The position numbers and the translations under genes were made by a program. The notes below the pieces were generated by a model. It ran no database searches, had not been told where the DNA came from, and saw only the letters and a list, made by a program, of their open reading frames with translations. From positions 1 through 15,683 of the forward strand of contig SBHH01000095.1 in NCBI GenBank assembly GCA_006226265.1: a stretch of DNA of 15,683 nt. The letters run 5' to 3'. The stretch comes from Alphaproteobacteria bacterium. GTDB taxonomy: Bacteria > Pseudomonadota > Alphaproteobacteria > Sneathiellales > Sneathiellaceae. Positions 1-7,834 of this stretch are shown here, piece by piece. Each line of letters opens with the position of its first letter. Position 1 is the stretch's first letter.

Positions 1-697
1 TTCGCTTTCCCGTCTCGAACAGGTTTTTAAGGTAGGACAGTTTCGCGGATTGCCAGAGATCGGTGAAATAGACCACGCCCGTCTTGTTGCTGGTAAAGAC
101 GAGGGAGGCGGGGGAGGAAATATAGCTGTCGATTTTCCGGGTGTCTTTTTTCGCATTAAGCTCCCGTTGCAGCTTGTCCCGGGCAACGGTCATGAAATTC
201 TTGCCCTCTGGCGTCGCGAAAACAAAATTGAAGTTGATCTCGCCCTTGAACTTTACGCTGTTGCGCAGGAAATTCGGGGTGACATTGGCCCCGTCGCCTT
301 TGATATTGAACTCGATCTGCCCCTGGGGCAGTCCCTCGAATTTGCCGCCCCTGCCGGTCTGGAAGAAGCCCGCAAGCGACGTGAGGATATCGTGATTTAT
401 AAATTTGGTCAGCTTGTCATTCGCGTCTTTCAGCTTGTAGAAACCGCGAATGTAATAGTCCTTCTTTTCATAGGGGCGGGGCAGGGGGTAGAAGGTCACG
501 GTCACCCTGCTTGAGGTAATAAATGTGTTCTTTCCCTGTGCCGAGGAAAAGGTATAAACGACGACGTCGCCATAGGTTTCGTCTTCCGGTCCCTTTATGA
601 TGCGCCTGCTTCTTGCATAATATTCTGCGTGGGCAATACCGGGGCGGATAACCCCTGCGGCGGCCAAAAGGCCGAGAAAATGCCGCCTGTTCAACAT
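1..697 (-). CDS. Tat-exported protein of unknown function (partial, C-terminus outside window)
   Basis: The frame is open from an ATG at 697 down to the window edge (232 codons, no stop), so the C-terminal part is missing. The N-terminus reads MLNRRHFLGLLAAAG, a twin-arginine motif (N-R-R-x-F-L-G, Arg4-Arg5), then a hydrophobic stretch and a plausible cleavage site AHA|EY after residue 24. The product is therefore probably exported folded to the periplasm. The mature part is rich in Lys, Phe, Asn and beta-type stretches (VVVYTFSS, VTVTFYPLP, KFKGEINFNFVF) and has no membrane segment or catalytic motif I recognise. The start is supported by AAGGGG at 705-710, about 7 bases upstream of the ATG. 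A possible promoter lies just upstream. Function not recognised; the reading frame and signal peptide are clear. Confidence 0.8.
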   Translation of the reverse strand, partial: MLNRRHFLGLLAAAGVIRPGIAHAEYYARSRRIIKGPEDETYGDVVVYTFSSAQGKNTFITSSRVTVTFYPLPRPYEKKDYYIRGFYKLKDANDKLTKFINHDILTSLAGFFQTGRGGKFEGLPQGQIEFNIKGDGANVTPNFLRNSVKFKGEINFNFVFATPEGKNFMTVARDKLQRELNAKKDTRKIDSYISSPASLVFTSNKTGVVYFTDLWQSAKLSYLKNLFETGKR

Positions 698-725
698 GTT
701 CAATCCCCTTCTTCTTTGCCCTCAG

Positions 726-752
726 ATTAGAAAGCCCTGTTAAAGCTGTCAA
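726..752 (-). promoter_or_regulatory. Possible sigma70-type promoter for the Tat-signal gene
   Basis: On the minus strand a perfect -35 TTGACA (752-747) is followed after 15 bases by TCTAAT (731-726, 5 of 6 to TATAAT). The spacing is two bases shorter than ideal. It lies about 30 bases upstream of the ATG at 697, with an RBS between. Inferred from sequence only. Confidence 0.35.
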
Positions 753-791
753 TAAATCAAGGGTTTGACATGGGGATTACAGTTGTGATGC

Positions 792-817
792 CCGGCGCCG
801 GTCCCTCCCGGCGCCGG
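792..817 (-). terminator. GC-only hairpin downstream of the aminotransferase gene, possible terminator
   Basis: Two identical copies of CCGGCGCCGG (792-801 and 808-817) flank a 6-base loop and form a perfect 10-bp all-GC stem. It begins 20 bases past the aminotransferase stop codon in the direction of transcription. No run of U follows on the minus strand, so it is not a classical intrinsic terminator. It may act as an RNA 3'-end stabiliser or as part of a Rho-dependent site. Each arm is also a palindrome by itself. Confidence 0.45.
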
Positions 818-837
818 AATTAGAAGTCACCGACGGA

Positions 838-2241
838 TCAGGCGGCTGTCCAGTTTTCGGACTTGGCCATCTCTGCTGCGGCGTTGAGGCCGGCCTCGAA
901 GCGGTTGAACATCTCGTCGATCTCGGCCTCCGTGATGATGAGCGGCGGGCAGAGCGCGAGATTGTCGCCCGCTACCGCGCGGCTGATAAGCCCCGCTTCC
1001 TGCATCGCGACATAGGCCTTGTGGCCCGCCTTGAATTTCGGATCGAAGGACTGCTTCGTCTTTTTGTCGGCGACCAGCTCGACCGCGCCGACAAGACCGC
1101 AAGAGCGGACTTCACCGACCAGCGGATGATCGGCAAGATCGGCGAACCGTTTCAGGAAATGCGGGCTCACCTTGTCGACATGGCCCAGAAGATCGCGTTC
1201 CTCCATCAACTCCAGGGTGCGGAGCGCGACCGCCGCCGGAACCGGATGGCCGGAATAGGTATAGCCATGGGCGAAGGCGCCATGCTTTTCGCTCTGCTTG
1301 ACCATTCCCTGGAATACTTCGTCGGAAACCATGACGGCGGCGATCGGCAGATAGGCGCTGGAAAGGGCCTTGGCGCAGCTCAGGATATCGGGTTTGATCT
1401 CCATGGTCTGCGATCCCCACATATTGCCGGTCCGCCCGAAACCGCAGATCACCTCATCGGCGATCATCAGCACGTCGTATTTTTTCAATACCGCCTGCAC
1501 CTTTTCAAAATAGGTGGCGGGCGGCACGATGACCCCGCCTGCGCCCATCACAGGCTCGGCGATGAAGGCGGCGACCGTCTCCGGTCCTTCTTTCAGGATC
1601 AGCTGTTCGAGGTCGTCGGCGCAGCGGCTCGCGAATTCTTCCTCCGTCTCGCCGTCCTTGCCATAGCGGTAGTAATGCGGGCAGGAGGTATGGAGGATAT
1701 TCTTGATCGGCAGGTCGAAATCGTTATGAAGCGGCGGCAGGCCCGTCAGGCTGGCGGCGGCAACCGTCACGCCGTGATAGGCCTTCTGGCGCGAAATGAT
1801 CTTCTTCTTCTGAGGCCGTCCCCGGGAATTGTTGTAATACCAGACCAGCTTCACGACCGTATCGTTTGCCTCCGAGCCTGAGTTCACGAAGAAGACGCGG
1901 GACATTTCTACCGGCGCGATCTCGAGCAGCTTTTCGGCAAGCTTGATGCCGGGGGAGGTCGATTTGCTGGCAAAGGCATGATAGTAGGGCAGCTTCTGCA
2001 TCTGGTCGACGGCCGCCTTCACCAGTTCCTGTTCCCCAAATCCGAAGGAAGTGCACCAGAGACCGGCGAGCCCTTCGATATATTCCTTGCCGGCTTCGTC
2101 ATAGACATGGATGCCCTTGCCGGTTTCGATAATCAGCGGACCTTCCGTCTGATGGGTGGAAAGGTTGGTGTAGGGATGGATGAGGCTCCGCACGTCGCGC
2201 GCGGCCATGGAATTCCCCTGCAGAAGGCTTGGGCTGGACAT
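838..2241 (-). CDS. Class III (omega) PLP-dependent aminotransferase
   Basis: A 467-residue fold-type I, class III aminotransferase that moves an amino group from an omega-amine or omega-amino acid (GABA, beta-alanine, putrescine-like) to pyruvate or another keto acid in the cytoplasm. Visible features, numbered from the ATG at 2241: SGSEAN near 121-126 (PLP phosphate binding), YHG at 155-157 (ring stacking), ADEV with Asp262 (pyridine nitrogen), and SCAKALSS with Lys291 (Schiff base). Length is normal for the family. I chose ATG 2241 because AAAGGA lies 7 bases upstream. An in-frame GTG directly precedes it, and a second ATG at 2208 (reading MAARDVRSLIHPY) also has an AGGGG upstream and matches the usual start of relatives. 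The gene is divergent from the hydrolase-GST operon. The semialdehyde dehydrogenase at 4421-5848 is a plausible next enzyme. Family call is firm; substrate is not readable from sequence. Confidence 0.92.
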   Translation of the reverse strand: MSSPSLLQGNSMAARDVRSLIHPYTNLSTHQTEGPLIIETGKGIHVYDEAGKEYIEGLAGLWCTSFGFGEQELVKAAVDQMQKLPYYHAFASKSTSPGIKLAEKLLEIAPVEMSRVFFVNSGSEANDTVVKLVWYYNNSRGRPQKKKIISRQKAYHGVTVAAASLTGLPPLHNDFDLPIKNILHTSCPHYYRYGKDGETEEEFASRCADDLEQLILKEGPETVAAFIAEPVMGAGGVIVPPATYFEKVQAVLKKYDVLMIADEVICGFGRTGNMWGSQTMEIKPDILSCAKALSSAYLPIAAVMVSDEVFQGMVKQSEKHGAFAHGYTYSGHPVPAAVALRTLELMEERDLLGHVDKVSPHFLKRFADLADHPLVGEVRSCGLVGAVELVADKKTKQSFDPKFKAGHKAYVAMQEAGLISRAVAGDNLALCPPLIITEAEIDEMFNRFEAGLNAAAEMAKSENWTAA

Positions 2242-2290
2242 CACTGTTTCCTTTGGTTTTTTATCGGCTTCGGAAAGTTCGTTGACCCTA

Positions 2291-2320
2291 GTTGTAGAAC
2301 CAATTTCGAAGTGCTGTCAA
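2291..2320 (-). promoter_or_regulatory. Predicted promoter of the aminotransferase gene
   Basis: On the minus strand a perfect TTGACA (2320-2315) is followed after 18 bases by TACAAC (2296-2291, 4 of 6). This would start transcription about 43 bases before the ATG at 2241. It lies in the 155-base gap shared with the divergent hydrolase gene. Confidence 0.45.
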
Positions 2321-2396
2321 AGGCAGTTTTCATTCCCTTATTGTCTGAAACGCCGCTTCATGGCTTAATATAAGCAAGTAGAGGGGGTACGCGGCG

Positions 2397-3323
2397 ATGA
2401 CAGAAAGTTTTATTTATGCGGGCGCCGACGGGATGGACATCCATGCCTATGTCTGGAAGCCGGAAGGAGAGCCCAAAGCTGTCGTGCAGATCGCCCATGG
2501 CATGGCCGAACATGCCCGCCGATATGAAAGCTTCGCCCGCGTCCTCAACCGCTTCGGATATGCGGTCTATGCCCATGATCAACGCGGCCATGGATTGAGC
2601 GTGAATGAGGAGGCGGTCCTCGGCCATCTTGCCGATGAAAAAGGCTGGTCCAAGGCGATCGAGGATATCCATCTCCTGAACCGCACCATCGCGGGCAAGC
2701 ATCCGGCGGTGCCCATCGTCCTTTTCGGTCATTCGCTCGGCTCCTTCATGGCGCAGCAATATATGGCTGTGCATGGGGAGAGTATTACCGCTGCAACCCT
2801 CTCCGCAACCAACGGCCCGCCCTCCGGCCTGCTTGGCAGTATCGGCATGATGCTCGCGCGCTATCAGCGCTGGAAACGTGGCGGGCGAGGGCATAGCCCG
2901 ATGTTCCAGAAGATGACCTTCGATGCCTATAACAAGGCGTTCCGCCCCAACCGGACGGCCTTTGACTGGTTGAGCCGGGACGAGGCGGAGGTCGATAAAT
3001 ATGTCACCGATCCGCTTTGCGGCTTCGATTGCACGATCGACACCTGGATCGAGGTGTTCGAGGCCCTGCAGGTGATCGCGTCAAAACCGCTGCTCACTCA
3101 TATCCGGAAAGACATGCCGCTTTATGTTTTCAACGGGACGGAGGACCCGGTCGGCGAAAAGACAAAAGGTGTCTTGCGTCTTTTGAAACTCTATGAAAAA
3201 CAGAATATGACCAAAGTTACCCATAAATTCTATGAAGGCGGACGTCACGAGATGCTGAACGAGATCAACCGCGACGAGGTGATGGCGGATTATATCGCCT
3301 GGCTGCATGGCGCGGTGGGATAG
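2397..3323 (+). CDS. Alpha/beta hydrolase, monoacylglycerol lipase / lysophospholipase-like
   Basis: A 308-residue serine hydrolase of the Hydrolase_4 (S33-like) group, which cleaves esters such as monoacylglycerols or lysophospholipids. Visible features: oxyanion-side HG in QIAHGMAEH (34-35), the strand-turn DQRGHG (61-66), nucleophile elbow GHSLGS with Ser113, acid Asp250 in FNGTEDPVG, and His284 in GGRHEMLNE. These give a complete Ser-Asp-His triad. The segment from about 140 to 210 is a helical, Arg/Phe-rich lid. No signal peptide, so cytoplasmic. The start ATG has a strong RBS (GAGGGGG, about 7 bases upstream). It is followed 49 bases later by the GST-family gene on the same strand, probably one transcript, suggesting a role in lipid or xenobiotic ester turnover. 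Substrate unknown. Confidence 0.9.
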   Translation: MTESFIYAGADGMDIHAYVWKPEGEPKAVVQIAHGMAEHARRYESFARVLNRFGYAVYAHDQRGHGLSVNEEAVLGHLADEKGWSKAIEDIHLLNRTIAGKHPAVPIVLFGHSLGSFMAQQYMAVHGESITAATLSATNGPPSGLLGSIGMMLARYQRWKRGGRGHSPMFQKMTFDAYNKAFRPNRTAFDWLSRDEAEVDKYVTDPLCGFDCTIDTWIEVFEALQVIASKPLLTHIRKDMPLYVFNGTEDPVGEKTKGVLRLLKLYEKQNMTKVTHKFYEGGRHEMLNEINRDEVMADYIAWLHGAVG

Positions 3324-3372
3324 CGACCTTAAGAACAACAAAATTCAATCTGCCGGTAAAAAGGAAAACAAG

Positions 3373-4395
3373 ATGAGCAGAGACAAGAATGAACGATACG
3401 GCCTGATCGGCGGCAATGCCTCCCCCTATTCACAGAAGATGCGCGCGGCCATGCTGTACCGGCGGCTGCCTTTCGACTGGATTTTACGCTCCGAAAAGAA
3501 CGACTATCTGTTGAAGGACCTCCGCCCCGTTCTGGTGCCGGTCCTCAGGCTGCCCGAAGACGGCAGCCTGCATCTCGACAGCACCAAGCTCATCTATATG
3601 CTGGAGGAACGGCACAGCGAACGCTCCCTCATTCCGGAAAATCCCGCGCATGCTTTCCTTACCCATCTGATCGAGGATATGGCCGATGAATGGGTGACCA
3701 AGATGATGTTCCATTACCGCTGGGCCTATGATCCGGATATCCATTATGCGAGCTACTGGATCGCGGATGATCGCTCGGCAAGCGCGGCGGATGAGGCGCG
3801 CGACAAGTTCGCGAAGATGTTTGCGACGCGGCAGATCGGCCGCATGCCGCTTGTCGGCTGCACGCCTGAAAACCTGCCGGTGATCGAGGAGGGATATCAC
3901 TTTATCATCGCAACGATCCGCGATCATGTGGCCTCTGGCGGCGCGGTCTATCTCTTTGGTGACCGGCCGTCCCTTGCTGAATTCGGGCTTTACGGCCAGC
4001 TTCGTACCCTCTCCGTCGATCCGACGCCGCAATCGATCATGCGAAAGGAAGCGCAGCGGACGGAAAGCTGGCTCCGTCAGCTTGACGATGCCTCAGGCGT
4101 GGAAGGGGACTGGCTGGAAGGGGATGATCTCCCTGCTGCGACGAAGGCTCTCATCACCTATACCGCCGATGTCTATCTTCCGTTCCTCGCCGCCAATGCG
4201 AAAGCGACTGTGGCGGGTGAGGAAAGCTTCAGTATAGAAATTGCGGGCAAGTCCTACAGCCAGGGCGTCTTCAAATATCAGGTGAAATGCCTGAATGACC
4301 TTCAGGCCCGATATGCCAGCCTGTCAGGCTCCGCCAAGGAACTGGTGAATGGCCTGATCGGGGAGGCGAGCGTCAAGATCCTCGCCTCCGCCTGA
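3373..4395 (+). CDS. Glutathione S-transferase family protein with C-terminal extension
   Basis: A 340-residue protein with a GST-type thioredoxin fold at the N-terminus: NASPYSQKMRAA (15-26, active-site loop with Ser17/Tyr19/Ser20), cis-proline VP (55-56), and LDST (68-71, gamma-glutamyl contact). The all-alpha C-terminal domain carries DRPSLAEFGLYGQL (197-210), the N-capping/hydrophobic-staple region of GSTs. About 130 residues follow that classical GSTs (200-230 residues) lack, including VYLPFLAANAKA and FKYQVKCLNDLQ. The start is ATG 3373 with AAGGAAAAC just upstream. The frame is open further upstream, to an ATG at 3307 inside the hydrolase gene, but that start has no RBS and a low-complexity Lys/Asn-rich leader. 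It ends close to the convergent dehydrogenase gene. Glutathione conjugation is not proven: some relatives are structural or isomerase-type. Confidence 0.85.
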   Translation: MSRDKNERYGLIGGNASPYSQKMRAAMLYRRLPFDWILRSEKNDYLLKDLRPVLVPVLRLPEDGSLHLDSTKLIYMLEERHSERSLIPENPAHAFLTHLIEDMADEWVTKMMFHYRWAYDPDIHYASYWIADDRSASAADEARDKFAKMFATRQIGRMPLVGCTPENLPVIEEGYHFIIATIRDHVASGGAVYLFGDRPSLAEFGLYGQLRTLSVDPTPQSIMRKEAQRTESWLRQLDDASGVEGDWLEGDDLPAATKALITYTADVYLPFLAANAKATVAGEESFSIEIAGKSYSQGVFKYQVKCLNDLQARYASLSGSAKELVNGLIGEASVKILASA

Positions 4396-4412
4396 TCAGA
4401 CAATTCCCTCGC

Positions 4413-4437
4413 GCGGCTTCTTAAATCGAGAAGCCGC
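4413..4437. terminator. Hairpin between convergent genes, possible bidirectional terminator
   Basis: GCGGCTTCT (4413-4421) pairs with AGAAGCCGC (4429-4437), giving a 9-bp stem and 7-base loop between the GST gene and the dehydrogenase gene. The stop codon of the dehydrogenase (4421-4423) begins at the last stem base and extends into the loop, so the 3' end of that gene forms part of the stem. There is no strong T-tract on either side, so termination strength is uncertain. Confidence 0.4.
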
Positions 4438-5848
4438 CGAGTTTCGTTTCGAGATATTCGAGGATCCCGTCCTTCGCGCCCTCACGGCCAAGGCCGCTTT
4501 CCTTCATGCCGCCAAAAGGCGCGGCCGCGGAGGTCGGGTTGATATCATTGATGCCGATGATCCCGAACCGAAGCCCTTCGAACATCCGCATGGCGCGGGA
4601 GATATCGCGCGTATAGACATAGGCCGCGAGGCCGTAGTCCGTATCGTTCGCGCGGGTCAGCACCTCTTCTTCATTGTCAAAGCGGATGATCGGCGCGACG
4701 GGACCGAAGGTTTCCTCGCGATAGATCAGCATATCTTCCGTCACATTGGCAAGCACGGTCGGCGCATAGAAATAGCCCTTGTCGAGCCCGTTCGATTTGA
4801 GCGCCGTCCCGCCGGTCACCAGCTCCGCGCCTTTCGAAAGGGCGTCCTGTACCTGCCGGTCCACCTTGTCGACAGCGGCCTGATTGACGAGCGGACCGAT
4901 GGCGACGCCGTCCTCAAAGCCGCTGCCCGCCTTCATCCTGGAGACCCGTTCCTCGAAGGTTTTGACGAAGGCATCGTAGGACGCATTCTGCACGAAAAAG
5001 CGGTTCGGGCTAATGCAGGCCTGCCCGGTATTGAGGAATTTCACAAGCGATCCGCCTTTCGCCGCATGGGCGGGATCGGTATCGTCAAAGACGACGAAGG
5101 GCGCATGGCCGCCAAGTTCCAGCGAGATGCGTTTCATAGCCGCGCCCGCTTCGCCCGCCAGCATCTTGCCGACCCCGGTCGAGCCGGTGAAGGTCAGCTT
5201 GCGAACGGCCGGATGGCTCGTAAAGACCTTGCCGACGGGTTTGGGATCGAGCGCGGTTACGAGGTTGACGACCCCTGGCGGAATGCCGGCGGCCTCGAAA
5301 ATCTCGAACATGGCGAGGGCGCAGAGCGGCGTTGCCTCGGCCGGTTTCATGACGACCGTGCAGCCCGCCGCGAGGGCCGGACCGATTTTCCGTGTGATCA
5401 TCGAGATCGGGTAGTTCCAGGGGGTGACTGCCGCCACGACACCGACAGGCTGTTTCAGCACCATGAAGCGCTGATCGCTGCGGGCGGAGGGGAGGATTTC
5501 CCCGTTCACGCGCTTCGCTTCCTCCGCATACCAGAGGAGGAAATCCGCGCCATACTGCACCTCGTTCCGCGCGGCCTTGAGGGGCTTGCCCTGTTCCTCG
5601 GTCATGGTGCGGGCAAGATCCTCTTTCCGCTCGATCATGATCTGGTAAGCCTTGTAGAGATAGGCGCTCCGCTGATAGGCGGTGGTGCGGGACCAGTCGC
5701 GGAAGGCCGCGTCGGCCGCCTCGATCGCGCGGATCGCTTCTTCCGCGCCGCCGTTTGGTACACGCCGGATGATTTCCCCGGTTGCCGGATTGAGAACATC
5801 GAATTCCTTGCCACTTTCCGCAGCGGACCATTTGCCGTCAATATACAT
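4421..5848 (-). CDS. gabD: NAD(P)-dependent succinate-semialdehyde-type dehydrogenase
   Basis: A 475-residue member of the aldehyde dehydrogenase superfamily that oxidises an aldehyde to a carboxylate, most like succinate-semialdehyde dehydrogenase in the GABA pathway. Visible features: TPWNYP with Asn145 (oxyanion), KPAE (168-171, cofactor ribose contact), Rossmann GSTGVG (222-227), catalytic base Glu244 in LELGGHAPF, nucleophile Cys278 in [18 protein letters not shown] near residue 378 and [14 protein letters not shown] near the end. No key residue is missing and length is normal. The ATG at 5848 has AGGA four bases upstream, a rather short spacing. Whether NAD or NADP is preferred, and whether glutarate or succinate semialdehyde is the substrate, cannot be read here. 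Pairing with the aminotransferase at 838-2241 would give amine to semialdehyde to acid. Confidence 0.9.
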   Translation of the reverse strand: MYIDGKWSAAESGKEFDVLNPATGEIIRRVPNGGAEEAIRAIEAADAAFRDWSRTTAYQRSAYLYKAYQIMIERKEDLARTMTEEQGKPLKAARNEVQYGADFLLWYAEEAKRVNGEILPSARSDQRFMVLKQPVGVVAAVTPWNYPISMITRKIGPALAAGCTVVMKPAEATPLCALAMFEIFEAAGIPPGVVNLVTALDPKPVGKVFTSHPAVRKLTFTGSTGVGKMLAGEAGAAMKRISLELGGHAPFVVFDDTDPAHAAKGGSLVKFLNTGQACISPNRFFVQNASYDAFVKTFEERVSRMKAGSGFEDGVAIGPLVNQAAVDKVDRQVQDALSKGAELVTGGTALKSNGLDKGYFYAPTVLANVTEDMLIYREETFGPVAPIIRFDNEEEVLTRANDTDYGLAAYVYTRDISRAMRMFEGLRFGIIGINDINPTSAAAPFGGMKESGLGREGAKDGILEYLETKLGGFSI

Positions 5849-5902
5849 CTTTTCCTGAACCTTTATTCTAAGGCGGGTTTCTTGTTATCTCATGTGCCGC
5901 CC

Positions 5903-5930
5903 AGCATATTGAATTCTGACCCGCGGTAAA
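5903..5930 (-). promoter_or_regulatory. Predicted promoter of the dehydrogenase gene
   Basis: Minus strand: TTTACC (5930-5925), 16-base spacer, TATGCT (5908-5903), about 55 bases before the ATG at 5848. Each hexamer matches the sigma70 consensus at 4 of 6 positions. The same two hexamers occur at the divergent promoter at 6089-6117. Confidence 0.4.
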
Positions 5931-6088
5931 GCCCTGACCGCGCGCTTTGATTCGGGGGTGCCAATGGATGATCCGGCAATTTCAGACAATACTTTAACCC
6001 GGCGGGTGAGGGGGCGGGCCTGAAAGCCTTTATTCCCTTACGTCAACCTTCCATATCCATGGTAATTTTAGCATGTCATGAAAGGGAC

Positions 6089-6117
6089 TTTACCTCGGCC
6101 ATGGGCAGTTTTATGCT
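6089..6117 (+). promoter_or_regulatory. Predicted promoter of the acyl-CoA ligase gene
   Basis: TTTACC (6089-6094), 17-base spacer, TATGCT (6112-6117), with about 30 bases of leader before the ATG at 6155. The hexamers are identical to those of the opposing promoter at 5903-5930. Confidence 0.42.
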
Positions 6118-6154
6118 GGCCCCAACAATCCATCAACGTAACAGGGAATAAAAA

Positions 6155-7783
6155 ATGCTGGGTCTTATTCAGGATCGGCCGTTGCTGATTTCATCATTAA
6201 TTGAATATTCGGGTCTCAACCATGGCGATGTCGAGATTGTCTCGCGCACTGTTGAAGGGCCGATCCACCGGACGAACTACCGTAATATCAATCTCCGCGC
6301 GAAGAAACTCGCGCAGGCGCTCACCAAGCTTGGCGCGAAGCTCGGCGACCGGATCGGCACCGTCGCCTGGAACGGCTATCGCCATATGGAGATTTACTTC
6401 GGCGTCTCCGGCATGGGAGCGGTCTGCCACACGATCAACCCGCGCCTTTTCCCGGAACAGATCGCCTATATCGTCAATCATGCGGAGGATAAATATCTCT
6501 TCGTCGATCTTACCTTTGTGCCGCTTCTGGAAGCACTGCAGGAGCAATTTGAAAAGGTCGAAGGCATCGTCATCATGACTGATGAAGCGCATATGCCGGA
6601 GACGACGCTTAAAAATGTCATCTGCTACGAGACGCTGGTCGAGGCGGAGGAGGGCGATTATGACTGGCCGCAATTCGATGAAATGACGGCCTCATCGCTT
6701 TGCTATACCTCGGGTACGACCGGCAATCCGAAGGGCGTGCTTTATGCCAACCGCTCGACCGTGCTGCACAGCTTCTGCGTCTGCGCGAATGACGGCCTCG
6801 GGGTCAGCAGTGGCGATTCCATTCTCGCCGTGGTGCCGATGTTCCATGCCAATGCCTGGGGCCTGCCTTATGCGGCCGCCATGTCGGGCGCGAAAATGGT
6901 GCTGCCGGGCGCGGCGATGGACGGCGCCTCCCTCTATGAACTGATGGAAGCGGAGAAAGTCACCCTTTCCGCCGGTGTGCCGACCATCTGGATGATGCTG
7001 CTGGGCTACGTGAAGGAGAACAAGCTTAAATTCTCCACCATGGACCGGACGGTCATCGGTGGCTCCGCCGCGCCCCGCTCGATGATCGAGACGTTCATCA
7101 ATGACTACGGGGTGAATGTGATTCATGCCTGGGGCATGACGGAAACAAGCCCGATCGGCACGACCGGTAACCTGCTCAAGAAGCATGCGGACCTGCCGGA
7201 AGATGAAAAGATCGATATCCGCATCAAGCAGGGCCGCCTTGTCTATGGGGTCGAGCTTAAGATCACCGGCGATAACGGCGAGGAACTGCCGCGTGACGGC
7301 GTCGCCTTCGGCGATATCAAGGTGCGTGGCCCCTGGATCACCAAGGGCTATTTCAAGGGCGAGGGCGGCGAGGTTCTGGATGACGACGGCTGGTTCACCA
7401 CCGGCGACGTCGGCACCATCGATCCCGACGGCTATATGCAGATCACGGACCGGTCCAAGGACGTGATCAAGTCGGGCGGGGAATGGATTTCCTCGATCGA
7501 TGTGGAGAACGAGGCCCTTGGCTGTCCTGGCATTGTCGAGGCCGCGGTGATCGCCGTGCCGCATCCGAAATGGGATGAACGCCCGCTCGTCATCGCCGTG
7601 AAGGAAAAGGGCCATCCGGTAAGCCGCGACGATGTCATCAAGCATCTTGAAAACAGCCTCGCCAAATGGCAGCTCCCCGACGATGTGGTCTTTGTCGATG
7701 AACTCCCCCATACCGCGACCGGCAAGCTTTTGAAGACCAAACTTCGTGACGAGTTCAAGGACTACAAATTGCCGACGACTTGA
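6155..7783 (+). CDS. Acyl-CoA ligase (AMP-forming), DmdB / medium-to-long-chain type
   Basis: A 542-residue adenylate-forming enzyme that activates a carboxylic acid with ATP and joins it to CoA in two half-reactions. Core motifs are intact: A3 phosphate loop [11 protein letters not shown] (184-194), A5 WGMTETSP (326-333), A7 GWFTTGDVG (412-420), A8 hinge [15 protein letters not shown] (432-446), and A10 lysine Lys524 in [10 protein letters not shown]. The N-terminus ([16 protein letters not shown]) and the segment [16 protein letters not shown] closely resemble the 3-methylthiopropionyl-CoA ligase (DmdB) and related fatty acyl-CoA ligases of Alphaproteobacteria. No dmdA, dmdC or dmdD lies in the window, so a general medium-chain or long-chain substrate is equally possible. 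The start ATG has AGGGA 7 bases upstream. An intrinsic terminator follows, so this is probably a single-gene transcript. Confidence 0.92.
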   Translation: MLGLIQDRPLLISSLIEYSGLNHGDVEIVSRTVEGPIHRTNYRNINLRAKKLAQALTKLGAKLGDRIGTVAWNGYRHMEIYFGVSGMGAVCHTINPRLFPEQIAYIVNHAEDKYLFVDLTFVPLLEALQEQFEKVEGIVIMTDEAHMPETTLKNVICYETLVEAEEGDYDWPQFDEMTASSLCYTSGTTGNPKGVLYANRSTVLHSFCVCANDGLGVSSGDSILAVVPMFHANAWGLPYAAAMSGAKMVLPGAAMDGASLYELMEAEKVTLSAGVPTIWMMLLGYVKENKLKFSTMDRTVIGGSAAPRSMIETFINDYGVNVIHAWGMTETSPIGTTGNLLKKHADLPEDEKIDIRIKQGRLVYGVELKITGDNGEELPRDGVAFGDIKVRGPWITKGYFKGEGGEVLDDDGWFTTGDVGTIDPDGYMQITDRSKDVIKSGGEWISSIDVENEALGCPGIVEAAVIAVPHPKWDERPLVIAVKEKGHPVSRDDVIKHLENSLAKWQLPDDVVFVDELPHTATGKLLKTKLRDEFKDYKLPTT

Positions 7784-7804
7784 TGTGGGCTGAAATTTGA
7801 CAAT

Positions 7805-7834
7805 AAGCAGCCGGGCCCAGTGTCCGGCTGTTTT
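7805..7834 (+). terminator. Rho-independent terminator after the acyl-CoA ligase gene
   Basis: CAGCCGG (7808-7814) pairs with CCGGCTG (7824-7830) around a 9-base loop. The stem is extended by a G-T and two A-T pairs, and it runs into TTTTGTT. It lies about 22 bases past the stop codon at 7783. Stem and T-tract are both present. Confidence 0.78.

Larger units (their letters stand above)
5849..6154. other. Divergent intergenic region with two predicted promoters
   Basis: 306 bases without a convincing gene between the dehydrogenase (-) and the acyl-CoA ligase (+). It holds one predicted promoter at each end, listed separately. A 19-codon ORF from ATG 5964 to TGA 6023 has a G-run upstream but no other support. 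I see no riboswitch-like fold and no strong dyad. Confidence 0.6.

Noticed and set aside
468..752. Minus-strand ORF of 94 codons at the left end
   Set aside because: Overlaps, in another frame, the Tat-signal gene whose signal peptide and RBS are much better supported.
1021..1881. Long plus-strand ORF (286 codons) antisense to the aminotransferase
   Set aside because: It is rich in Arg, His, Asp and Gly as expected for a frame opposite a GC-rich gene, has no RBS or recognisable motif, and the opposite strand has all class III aminotransferase motifs.
5066..5929. Plus-strand ORF (287 codons) opposite the dehydrogenase gene
   Set aside because: Runs antisense through the whole catalytic region of a complete aldehyde dehydrogenase; low-complexity Arg/Gly/Asp composition.
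5964..6023. 19-codon ORF (MDDPAISDNTLTRRVRGRA) with a G-run upstream, possible leader peptide
   Set aside because: No attenuator-like hairpin follows, it lies upstream of the predicted ligase promoter and composition is uninformative; chance is likely.
6692..7711. Long minus-strand ORF (339 codons) inside the acyl-CoA ligase gene
   Set aside because: Shadow frame of a gene with complete adenylate-forming motifs; composition is artefactual (His/Arg/Asp-rich) and no start signal is seen.
7797..7802. Perfect TTGACA upstream of the MDR reductase
   Set aside because: No -10 element at 15-19 bases spacing, and the region downstream is the terminator of the acyl-CoA ligase gene.
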